Shown here in pieces: positions 9,524-18,543 of a DNA stretch of 28,479 nucleotides. This stretch comes from Chara braunii. Lineage: Eukaryota; Streptophyta; Charophyceae; Charales; Characeae. The notes beneath the pieces are model-generated. The model was given only the letters and a program-made list of their open reading frames with translations, was not told the DNA's origin and searched no databases. The stretch spans positions 2,239,883-2,268,361 of the forward strand of contig BFEA01000153.1 in NCBI GenBank assembly GCA_003427395.1, written 5' to 3'. The number at the start of each line of letters is the position of its first letter. Position 1 is the first letter of the stretch. The translations under genes were made by a program, and so were the position numbers.

Positions 9524-10343
9524 CTGGAGATCCCCTCTTGTCTAACCTGACAAGGAACATGTACCACGAATAAGTCAGCCGATGAAAACTAACTGCAACA
9601 ATGAAGATTTCGAAGGGTGCAGACGATCGCCGAGCCAGACGCGGGGCAGTGTGTGAGAACATGCAGTGAGACCAGCCAAGATCCCCTTGAAAGGAATGTC
9701 CTTACTAGCTGTGTGTCCCCCAAATTCAGCACAGCAAAGAGATGCATTGACGGCAACAGATTTGGGTTCTAAAGGTCCTGTCCCATTGGGCCTGGTCCCG
9801 CTGGCTCCCAAAGGGTCCCAAGTAGGTCGTGGACCGGGACCAATGAGAGAGGTGTACCAAGTCAGTCCCAAACTGCCTCTACCATACTGAAAAGGAAAAG
9901 ACAACTTTCAGCAAGAACCTGCTCCTACGGCCGTTCAGAATGAAAAGACAGTGCACTGTAGAAAAATATGTCATTGAGAACAAGATACATCATCCATCCA
10001 TCCATCAGGTGAGAAAACAATCCACATGCTCACACACACAACCAAGACCACAGAGAAGAGGAAGAGAGCCCAGCACACCCCGACAGGCCATGAAGCACCA
10101 AGTAACCACCCATGGGCATACCCAAGTCACACGACACTTACCTGTGAGGCCCAGCCTCCAAAGATGGATAACGATTCACCCCCCTTTCTCATAGGTCCTC
10201 CTGACGCCTAGCTACCACTACAGGAAGTGTCCTAGCATGACTAAGAGGGCCTCCCTACACCCATGTTACAACGCTGGATCCTCCGTCGATGTTGAAGACC
10301 AAAGTAGCAACTTTGCAGCTCTTCAATGCAGATATGGCAGCCT
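9524..10343 (-). CDS. Candidate spliced gene fragment, function unknown
   Basis: On the minus strand several exon-like pieces have good splice signals. A tentative exon at about 10343-10262 follows an AG (TGATCAG) and reads EAAISALKSCKVATLVF then NIDGGSSVVTW. The next exon ends at 10142 with CACAG/GTAAGT and reads GGESLSIFGGWASQ; its start is unclear, with an in-frame ATG at 10192. After a 255-bp intron (10141-9887) with a pyrimidine-rich acceptor (CCTTTTCAG), exon 9886-9706 reads YGRGSLGLTWYTSLIGPG and contains NASLCCAEFGGHTA, with donor GTAAGG. Exon 9592-9524 (acceptor TTGTTGCAG, donor GTAATA) stays open in the same phase: SFHRLTYSWYMFLVRLDK. I do not recognise the family. The open phase across two proposed introns is suggestive, not decisive. 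Confidence 0.35.
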
Positions 10344-10678
10344 CTGATCAAGTCTCCCTCTTGAGGGGAAGCCCAAAAGTCACTCAATGTCTTCTTGAAC
10401 TCCAGATTCGAGGTGCAAGTACCTCTCACTCTCTACTCCCTCTCGCTTACTCCAATCAGCCTCCTTTGTGTCTCGCCACCCCATTCAATCACTGAAGCAA
10501 CCTGGTCAGGTCTGATGTTGACCCTACATGACCTAACCAGGTGGGGGCAGCATCCGTATGCCTCACTGCCCCTCTTAACCCTAACCTCCAACCCTAATCC
10601 GAGATTAAGTTAGCCCTAACCTAATTCGGAATTAGGGTGACTAACACCTCTCGCCAGCAAGTCCGTTCCGATATCAAT
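10344..10678. other. Unassigned stretch with CCCTAAC-like motifs
   Basis: No gene seen. At 10570-10625 there are four scattered CCCTAAC/CCCTAAT motifs. They are not in tandem register, so this is only faintly telomere-like. Confidence 0.4.
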
Positions 10679-10746
10679 TGTTACGATGCTGGTCACTCCC
10701 ATAGTGCAAATTCACAATGAAAGACAATGCCACCCAATTGCGAAAG
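10679..10746 (+). repeat. LTR-like start repeat, copy 1
   Basis: TGTTACGATGCTGGTCACTC and the next ~50 bases match 28151-28218 with a few substitutions. In both places the match begins exactly at TGTTACGAT, with different DNA upstream, and ends after ATTGCGAAAG. An abrupt TGTTACG start resembles the LTR start of element C (TGTTACGGAC), so this may be the 5' edge of an LTR from another family. Confidence 0.65.
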
Positions 10747-11073
10747 TTTCGGGGCCTAAAACAATTTATTATTTTTTGAAAAAATTTTAACGAGTTATTG
10801 ATTATGTAAACTACATATCTGTAAATTTTCAGGTCATTTGTCAATGCCAAAAAATAATTAAAAATCGGCAAAGATGGCGGTGTGGAAAAGGTGCTGGCAC
10901 ACTCACTCATTTTAATTCTCTTTTTATTTTTTCTTATTTTTATCATAGTGTTTATTTTCTGTATTTGATTTTTAATTCAAATTTGGTAAAGAATTTGGAT
11001 ACAGTGCCCAGGCAAATATTGTTTAGTTTAATTTTTTCCATAACATATGTTGTTTTCGGAATTTTTTGAAAAC

Positions 11074-11103
<30 letters not shown>
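10747..11103. other. AT-rich unassigned stretch with T31 run
   Basis: Markedly AT-rich DNA unlike its neighbours, ending in a run of 31 T (11076-11106). No coding content seen. It may belong to the hAT-like element ending at 11190. Confidence 0.5.
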
Positions 11104-11106
<3 letters not shown>

Positions 11107-11190
11107 CGGCCGAACGCCTTCCGAAGGGGTCCCGTACGTTCGGGCGTTCGGGTTCGGGCGTTCGGCCCGTCCCGAACGCCGACAACCCTG
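11104..11190. mobile_element. Right end of a second hAT-like element
   Basis: The sequence ends in CCGACAACCCTG, which on the other strand is CAGGGTTGTCGG, a common hAT terminal start and close to the CATGGTTGTC end of the element at 2567-3334. Inside it are clustered GTTCGGGCGTTCGG motifs, placed like the CCGGAC cluster of the first element. The candidate 8-bp target copy is GTTCTACC (11191-11198). No matching left end was found in the window. Confidence 0.5.
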
Positions 11191-11486
11191 GTTCTACCCA
11201 TATTTTGAATTAATTTCGAATAAATAGTTGGAATAAATTTGTTTACTCAAAATTAATTCCCACTTTCCCTTCCCCCCCAACCTTATTCCCTTCGAAATCT
11301 CGGCAATTATCCTTATTTTGAATTTATTGATAAAGAAATTGTGTCCCCCATCCCCACAGGCCACCACGCCAAACCAAGAACTCCCAACGCGCCGCCGCCG
11401 CCGGCGCTGCAGCTGCCGCCGCCACTGCTGCTGCTGCATCCTCCACATCTGTTCCAGCCGCATCCTCCACCCCCTCTTCCCCCAAC

Positions 11487-13126
11487 ATGGCTCAATCATC
11501 CATCAACATGTCTGATCTTCGCTCCGACTCCTTCGACAGCATTGCCCGTGAACTCGTAGGCAATCCGCCAACTTCAACCACTGCCACCCCGGAACTCGCA
11601 ACTTTCCTCCGAACGTTGACCGCCCTCCAATCCTCCCTTGACACCATCAACACCACCATGGCCACCATCTCCGACTGTGTCACCACGCTCGAGGGAAAGA
11701 CCCCGCCATCACGGTCGTCACCACAACCACACCCTCCTCCTGCACACCCCAAACCACCCCGTCCTCCGGACAAGCCTCCGCTTCAACCTCCACATCAACA
11801 TCACCGCCATCTTCATCCACCACGACCTCCACCGTGGCCACTCCACCTCCCCTCTCGCCCAAGGCGAAAACCCCCGCCGTCACACAGTCGTCAACCATCC
11901 TCCCCCAATCAAAACCCCTCTTATCCACCTCCACTATCACCTCAACTATCCCCAACTACACTCAGATTATCCCACAAGCTGTATCCCGCTCCTCCACTAC
12001 TTCCCCCAATTGCACTCATCCCCACCANNNNNNNNNNNNNNNNNNNNNNNNNNNNNNNNNNNNNNNNNNNNNNNNNNNNNNNNNNNNNNNNNNNNNNNNN
12101 NNNNNNNNNNNNNNNNNNNNNNNNNNNNNNNNNNNNNNNNNNNNNNNNNNNNNNNNNNNNNNNNNNNNNNNNNNNNNNNNNNNNNNNNNNNNNNNNNNNN
12201 NNNNNNNNNNNNNNNNNNNNNNNNNNNNNNNNNNNNNNNNNNNNNNNNNNNNNNNNNNNNNNNNNNNNNNNNNNNNNNNNNNNNNNNNNNNNNNNNNNNN
12301 NNNNNNNNNNNNNNNNNNNNNNNNNNNNNNNNNNNNNNNNNNNNNNNNNNNNNNNNNNNNNNNNNNNNNNNNNNNNNNNNNNNNNNNNNNNNNNNNNNNN
12401 NNNNNNNNNNNNNNNNNNNNNNNNNNNNNNNNNNNNNNNNNNNNNNNNNNNNNNNNNNNNNNNNNNNNNNNNNNNNNNNNNNNNNNNNNNNNNNNNNNNN
12501 NNNNNNNNNNNNNNNNNNNNNNNNNNNNNNNNNNNNNNNNNNNNNNNNNNNNNNNNNNNNNNNNNNNNNNNNNNNNNNNNNNNNNNNNNNNNNNNNNNNN
12601 NNNNNNNNNNNNNNNNNNNNNNNNNNNNNNNNNNNNNNNNNNNNNNNNNNNNNNNNNNNNNNNNNNNNNNNNNNNNNNNNNNNNNNNNNNNNNNNNNNNN
12701 NNNNNNNNNNNNNNNNNNNNNNNNNNNNNNNNNNNNNNNNNNNNNNNNNNNNNNNNNNNNNNNNNNNNNNNNNNNNNNNNNNNNNNNNNNNNNNNNNNNN
12801 NNNNNNNNNNNNNNNNNNNNNNNNNNNNNNNNNNNNNNNNNNNNNNNNNNNNNNNNNNNNNNNNNNNNNNNNNNNNNNNNNNNNNNNNNNNNNNNNNNNN
12901 NNNNNNNNNNNNNNNNNNNNNNNNNNNACCCTCCCGCCTCAAGAAACTCACCCCCGAGGAGCGCACCTACCTCCAAGCAAAAGGGGGTTGCTTCCGTTGT
13001 TGCCAATTGGGGCACCAACAAACCAGCTGCTCCAACGCCGCACAATTCACCCGCCAGTCCACCTCCACTCGACTCGTAACCTCCGCATCACCGCCCTCGG
13101 CAAGCGCGGGTCCCTCCTCATCATGA
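11487..13126 (+). pseudogene. gag of element C (frameshifted, interrupted by gap)
   Basis: The frame from ATG 11487 reads MAQSSINMSDLRSDSFDSIA and LATFLRTLTALQSSLDTINT, a Gag N-terminal coiled-coil-like segment. The frame is also open upstream through an Ala-rich tract from about 11361. After TTLEGK (about 11697) the natural Ser/Thr/Pro-rich reading moves to another frame, so one base is probably gained or lost there. After the gap, RLKKLTPEERTYLQAKGGCF leads into a complete CX2CX4HX4C knuckle, CFRCCQLGHQQTSC, near 13000, the nucleocapsid RNA-binding motif. The frame ends with TGA at 13124. Most of the capsid lies in the N gap, so a length comparison is impossible. Confidence 0.85.
12028..12927. 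other. Assembly gap (900 N)
   Basis: A run of N falling inside element C gag. Long ORFs that cross it on either strand are not real. The round length suggests an estimated gap size. Confidence 1.
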
Positions 13127-13184
13127 ACACAGTCCCCATGACATCGACCCGGCATCGACACCGCGTCTTTCGGCCCACCCATCT

Positions 13185-13870
13185 GTGACGTCCTCCGTCC
13201 CACCGATGGCTCATTTGGCATCGACCATTCGTGTGTCAACCCCTCCTCCGGTGACGCACATCACACCGGACAATCTCCAGGCATCGCAGTCTACTCCGCC
13301 TGCCCCCCTCCCGACGATGTCCCCTATTCCGTCGGATGAATCCTCCACTGCCACGTGTTCTTCCACCCTCCTCCCTAACCCATCCGCCACCACTTTCACA
13401 TATCTTGTTGAGGAACGAGCTCGACACGATCGGCTTATTAGGTTAGGCCTCGAGCAACGCCGCCTCAACACTATGATCTCCTCTGCCTGTGCCAGATCCG
13501 CACAGTTCCAGCTCAAGTTCATTCCCGTTTCCCTCGGTGCATCGATGGTGAAGTTCCGGGCCCTCCTTGATATTGGCGCCACCGACAACTTCATCACCAA
13601 CGCCTGTGTCCACAAAACCGGCTTATCTTCCACCGGCTATGACTCCCCGATCACTATCCGCCTAGGGGATAAGGACTCAGCCGTCGTCGTCGATCGCATA
13701 GTTCCACCATGACTGTCGGCCCCCTTCGCAGTCAGGTCTCCTTCAATGTCATGCACCTTATGTGCGATATCGTCCTAGGAACCCTGTGGCTTGACCGCTA
13801 CATGCCCTACTCATTCCACCCCTCCTTCGTCCGCCTCACCAACCCTTCCGACTCCGCCGTTGACATCCCC
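13185..13870 (+). pseudogene. Aspartic protease of element C (broken)
   Basis: The frame is open from 13080 in a different frame from gag, so gag and pol overlap slightly (13080-13126). The protease core reads KFIPVSLGASMVKFRALLD, then IGATDNFIT: the catalytic motif is D-I-G where D-S/T-G is required, explained by one base change. A frameshift at about 13709 separates it from its C-terminal part, VMHLMCDIVLGTLWLDRYMP. It would process Gag-Pol. The active-site change and the shift mean it is not functional here. Confidence 0.85.
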
Positions 13871-15694
13871 TGCCTTCTTCCCCCTTCCACCCCACCCCCC
13901 GTCTCCCCACATCAATTCCTCCACATGTCCCGTGAACACCCTGACTCCGCTTACTATTGCCTTGTCATCAACCGCGAGCGTCCCGAGGACTTGCTTCCAA
14001 CGGACAAACCCGACCAAAATCCTCCTTCTGATCCCCACATCACCGCCCTTCTCTCTGAATTCAAAGATGTCTTCCCCGAGTCCTTGCCCACCGGTCTACC
14101 TCCTGATCGCGGTGTATCCCACACCATTGATCTCGAGCCCGGCCACTCTCCTCCTTGTCGCCCACCGTACTAGCTCTCCGTCCCCGAGGCCGAAGAGATG
14201 AAGCGACAACTTAATGAACTCCTTGAGAAAGGATTCATTAAGCCTAGCTACTCCCCTTTCAGAACCAGCTGTCTCTTCGTTAAGAAGAACGACACCTCGG
14301 AACTCCGCATGTGCACAGACTACCGTGCCCTGAACCGGATCACGATCAAGAACAAGTACCCACTCCCTCGCATATCCGAGCTTCTTGATCGCCTCCGTGG
14401 AGCCAAGTATTTCACCAAGATTGATCTCCACAGTGGCTTCCACCAGATCCGCATCCGCGAGGAGGACACCTACAAGACCGCCTTTCACTCTCGCTTCGGG
14501 CACTACGAGTTCCTCGTGATGCCCTTCGGACTCACCAATGCCCCCACCACATTCCAATCTACCATGAATCACATCTTTTGCAACCTCCTCGAAGTCTGTG
14601 TCGTGATCTACCTTGATGATATCCTCGTCTTTAGCCCCACCTTCGAATCCCACCTTGAAGACCTTCGCAAAGTTCTCTCCATCCTTCGAGAACAAAAGTT
14701 CTACGCCAAGCTCACGAAGGGTACATTTGCTGCCCCTAGCGTAGAATACCTTGGTCACATTGTCTCGGCCGACGGCATCCGCATGGACCCCAAAAAGGTC
14801 TCCACCCTCGTTGAGTTCCCACCTCCCTCCACCTTGGCCCATCTTCGCTCATTTATTGGACTCGCCAACTATTACCGCCTCTTTATTCAAAACTTTTCTG
14901 ACATCTCCTACCCTCTCCATGAGCTCACCCGCGCCACCGAGTCCTTCACATGGACTGAACGCCGCCAAGCCGCTTTCGACAAACTCAAGCAACTCATCAC
15001 CACCGCCCCCGCCCTCAAGATCGCTGACCCCACTCGCCATTTCTTCGTCACCACTGATGCCTCAGACTTCGCCATTGGGGCTGTTCTGTCCCAACATTTC
15101 CCTCCTGACCCCACCGAGATCCCCTCTGTCAAAGATTCCCCTTCTCACTCAAAGTCCCCACCCGACGAACACCCCATTGCCTTCGCTAGCAAGAAACTCC
15201 TCGCGAAGATGAATAACCCCTCCAACGAGAAGGAACTCCTAGCCGTGGTCTACGCCCTCAAAGTCTGGCGCCCGTACCTCGACGGACAATACTTCACCAT
15301 CCGCACTGACAACACAGTCGTCCCCTCCATCCTTACCAAGAAAGACATCACCCCCCGCCAAGCCCGATGGCCAGACTTCCTTGCCCAGTTTACCTTCACC
15401 ATCTGCCACACCCCCGACAAAAGCAACCGCGTTGCTGATGCCCTCTCCCGCCGCCCCGACCACAAGCCCCCTGAGAAAGTCTACGCCGCCATGACCCACA
15501 TTCAACTTCTTCCCTCGTTACATGGCCGCTACACCCAAGGTTACCTCTCTTGCCCAGACTTCGCTTCCATTTACTACCAACTCCGCAACCTTGACTCAGT
15601 CCCTGACTACTGTCTCCATGACAATCTACTCTACATTGACACCAAGGGCACTCGCCGAATCTGCATCCCTAACGCACGTCGTCTTCGTACCTAG
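13871..15694 (+). pseudogene. Reverse transcriptase and RNase H of element C (one internal stop)
   Basis: The linker ITALLSEFKDVFPESLPTGL (about 14040) precedes RT. A TAG at 14171-14173 interrupts RPPY-LSVPEAEE; downstream the frame is open to 15694. RT motifs: [62 protein letters not shown], and an intact VIYLDDILVFS catalytic box. The connection LANYYRLFI and SFTWTERRQAAFDKLK follow. RNase H keeps Asp-Glu-Asp: FVTTDASDFAIGAVL, NEKELLAVVYALKVWRPYL, TIRTDNTVV. VADALSRRP closes the domain. The frame ends in a second TAG (15692-15694) just before the integrase zinc finger. Apart from the two TAGs the catalytic residues look intact, making this the best preserved enzyme in the window. Confidence 0.95.
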
Positions 15695-17002
15695 CTCTTG
15701 GCCGAGCACCACGACTCCAAGATCGCTGGCCGCCTCGGTTTCCAGAAACCTTCGACACCATCTCCCGCTACTTCCGTTGGCCTTCTCTACTCGCCGACGT
15801 CAAAGCATACATCCGCTCGTGCCCCACCTGTCAGGCTGTTAATCACTCGAACTGGGCCAAGCCCGACAAGCTCCAATCATTGCCCATCCCTACCCATCGG
15901 TGGCAGTCCATCTCCATGGACTTCGTGTGCAGCCTCCCCAAGACCGACCGTGGGCATGATTGCATCTACGTCATTGTTTGTCGTCTGACCAAACGCGCCC
16001 GCTTCATTCCTTGTACCGCCTCGCACAATGCCAAAGACATCGCCATACTCTTCTTCGATCATGTCGCTCGCCACCACGGTCTCCCGGAGAACATCATCAG
16101 TGACCGCGATCCCCGCTTCCTATCACAGTTATGGAAACACCTCTTCCAAGCCTACGGAACCACGCTCAAGAGTAACACTGCATTCCACCCCAGACCGATG
16201 GCCAGACCGAGAAGATGAACGATACTCTCCAAAGAATTCTGCGGAAGTATTGTCATCCACACCAACATGACCGGGATCAATTGCTCACAGCCGCCGAGAT
16301 TGCCTACAACAACGCTGTCTGCCCCTCCACTGGCATGTCCCCTTTTTACCTCGACCTTGGCTACCATCCCCGCTTGCCCTTTGATTTCTTGCTTCCCTCG
16401 CAGCTCAGCCCCTCCACCCCTTGCCCCTCTCTCAATGAATGTGTAGCAACAATCAACAGACTCCTCAGAGAAACAACCGAAGCCCTTGAAAGAACACAAG
16501 AACAACAAGCAAACAAGACTAACAAACACAGACGTGAAGTGTCATTCAAAGTAGGGGACAAAGTGTGGCTTTCTGCCAAACGCTTTGAACCCGAACAAGG
16601 CTTGTCCAAGAAACTCTCGAACAAGTGGCTCAGTCCCTTCCCCATCATTGAACAAACCTCTCCCGCGAATTACAAACTTCAACTTCCACCTGACATGCGT
16701 CGCGTCCACCCAGTCTTCCTCGTAGAATACCTCAAGGAATACCACGAATCCCCGCCCCAGTTCGCTGACCGCCCTTATCCTAGACCTCAACCAATCATGC
16801 TTCCAACAGGCCCAAAATTCATAGTCGAATCAATCATAGGACGAAGAATAACTCAAGTATCAGACCACGGGGAACCAATCACCGAATACAAAGTAAAATG
16901 GACCGGATACCCTGATGAAGACTCAACATGGGAACCCCTTCATAATCTCAAGAATGCCATGAAACGTGTTCGTGCCTATGATCGTGCCTACCTTGTATCC
17001 TA
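15695..17002 (+). pseudogene. Integrase with C-terminal chromodomain of element C (two frameshifts)
   Basis: AEHHDSKIAGRLG (zinc-finger His pair) is followed by a frameshift near 15745, then FRWPSLLADVKAYIRSCPTC (the Cys pair). The core has WQSISMDFVCSLP (first Asp) and IISDRDPRFLSQLW (second Asp). A one-base shift near 16190 falls in the HPQTDGQTE motif, leaving the catalytic Glu in the next frame. From 16206 the frame is open to the stop at 17001: LRKYCHPHQHDRDQLLTAAE, a GPY/F-like SNKWLSPFPIIEQT and HPVFLVEYLKEY. A chromodomain follows (about 16814-16990): KFIVESIIGRR, YKVKWTGYPDEDSTWEP, LKNAMKRV. Chromodomains tether integration to histone-marked chromatin. The W and Y cage residues look intact. 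Confidence 0.95.
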
Positions 17003-17003
17003 G

Positions 17004-18045
17004 CTATACCCCGGCATAAACCCTAAGCCCTCGCTTAAAACCCTGCTACAACCTCGCAACCCTGCTTTACACACACGCTTGAACCCAGCCCACCCTCCCC
17101 TCGACCCTGATTCCTGATGTCTGATCTGCCCTTGCCCTCGCATAGCCTTGTCCCATCTGTCCTCTCCACTACCTTGTCTCTCTTGTCCAATGCTTGTGGA
17201 CCTGCGCGACGCCGACGATAAAGGATCTAATGGCAAATGCACGAGGACGATGGCCTGCTGCCTCACTGTTCATGGAGATTATGCAGCTGGTTTGGCCACC
17301 ATACTGTTTCATCGGTCGGCATCCCGACTCGCAGACTTACTGGAGCAGCAACTTGTGACATGGATCTTTGCATCAGTCTGCGACTTCCTTGCTTCCAGAT
17401 CAGACCTCAATGCAGTTCGTGTATCGGACGCACCCTAGCACTTGGACTTTGGACATTTGAACTACTGCTACGCTTCTTGGACTTCTACCTGTCGCAGCCG
17501 CCGAGGACTGCTTCTACCACCTACTCCAATGATCAAGACCGCTGCAGATCCCCTTTCAAGACACTTGGACACTTTGTTCCTACATGAGATTTTGCTTCCC
17601 ACTCCGTCGGACATACCAGCCCCTGCATCCTGAACAAACACTTTCATTTTTCCCGACAACCCTGTAGAACATCATTAGAAAATTCTTGTTCCCCTAACCA
17701 TTGCTTACCTTACTCACTAAAACATCAATAGAAATTCCCTGTTTCCCTGACCATTGTTCCCCTTACCCACTAGAACATCAATAGAAATTCCCTGTTTTCG
17801 TGGACATTGTTTCCCCTTACCCAGTAGAACATCAATAGAAATCCCCTGTTCCCTGAACATTTCTTAGCTTCCCCTGTAGACCTACCCAATTACATCATAC
17901 CTTTACCTGTGCATAACATCTGACAGAATACCCTGTGACTTGCATCACTCCCCTTCTCCTTTTCCGACCATTGATCGGCCCCGTCCCGTCCTTCACAGTT
18001 CCTTTTTGTTTCCTTAGGTTTTTGGCAGCCGGGACGTTGCCTTTC
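17004..18045 (+). other. 3' untranslated region of element C
   Basis: About 1 kb between the pol stop and the polypurine tract without a recognisable gene. It contains the 53-bp tandem repeat described separately. Short frames here have no family resemblance. Confidence 0.7.
17660..17880. repeat. Tandem repeat, 53-54-bp unit, about four copies
   Basis: AACATCAATAGAAATTCCCTG or a close variant recurs at 17668, 17721, 17774 and 17828, giving periods of 53, 53 and 54. Each is followed by a CCCTGACCATTGTTCCCCTTAC-like block in varied form. It lies in the 3' UTR of element C. Confidence 0.9.
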
Positions 18046-18060
18046 AGAGGGAGGGGATAG
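18046..18060 (+). other. Polypurine tract of element C
   Basis: AGAGGGAGGGGATAG lies immediately before the TGTTACGG start of the 3' LTR. This is the plus-strand priming site that resists RNase H during reverse transcription. Confidence 0.85.
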
Positions 18061-18543
18061 TGTTACGGACTCCGCCAGGGCTCGACCCCTGGTCTATTTT
18101 GTTACTGTTCTTGCTACATCCCGTTTTTGGCCTGACACCCTTTTTCCAAACCCCTCCTTTGGTACCGTCGGATTTTGGACAATTGCCGCCATGCTACAAT
18201 TCGGGTGCCACTTTCAAATACCGCATTTTTCAGTCCTGCCCTCGGGGCTTTTGCAGAGATGCCCCTGGTACCGTACATGTCACCGACACTTATACCGGTT
18301 CCCCGTACAGTACGGGCAACCAGTCTCGTACCAGTTTCAGCTGCTGTACTCGTGCTCAGTGTGACTTGCTCCTGTTTTCGACATTCGGAATCCAAGACTT
18401 CGACTTTGTGTCCTTGCCATTGTGTCTGCGTCCGACCCTCAGTTGTGTCGAGTGAGTGAGTGTATGTGTGTGCTCTCACTCTCTCCCTCTCTCTCCCCTC
18501 TCCCTCGGCTCTCCCTGTCTCCCTCAGCCTCGCGCTCGTTACA
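18061..18543 (+). repeat. 3' LTR of element C (483 bp)
   Basis: It starts TGTTACGGAC directly after the polypurine tract and ends CTCGTTACA at 18543, after which element B gag homology begins at once with GTTGG. Element A has the same GTTGG at 5999-6003, aligned to this point, so GTTGG is the likely 5-bp target duplication. The LTR contains a TC-rich stretch near 18470-18530. No second copy is present in the window. Confidence 0.8.

Larger units (their letters stand above)
11361..18543 (+). mobile_element. Element C: Ty3/gypsy chromovirus, plus strand, 5' LTR not visible
   Basis: In order: gag, assembly gap, CCHC knuckle, protease, RT, RNase H, integrase, chromodomain, ~1 kb 3' UTR, polypurine tract (18046-18060) and 3' LTR (18061-18543). 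The chromodomain behind integrase identifies a chromovirus. The 5' LTR and primer site should lie left of 11361, but that DNA is AT-rich, contains a hAT end and shows no match to 18061-18543. The right LTR abuts element B gag at GTTGG. The region is GC-rich with C-ending codons, unlike elements A and B. Confidence 0.92.

Noticed and set aside
10570-10640. Interstitial telomere-like CCCTAAC motifs
   Set aside because: Only four scattered motifs, not in tandem register, so not a telomeric array.
11487-13188. Very long ORFs (367-530 codons) on both strands around 12000-13000
   Set aside because: They run through the 900-N gap; only the non-N ends carry information, and the minus-strand ones are shadows of gag.
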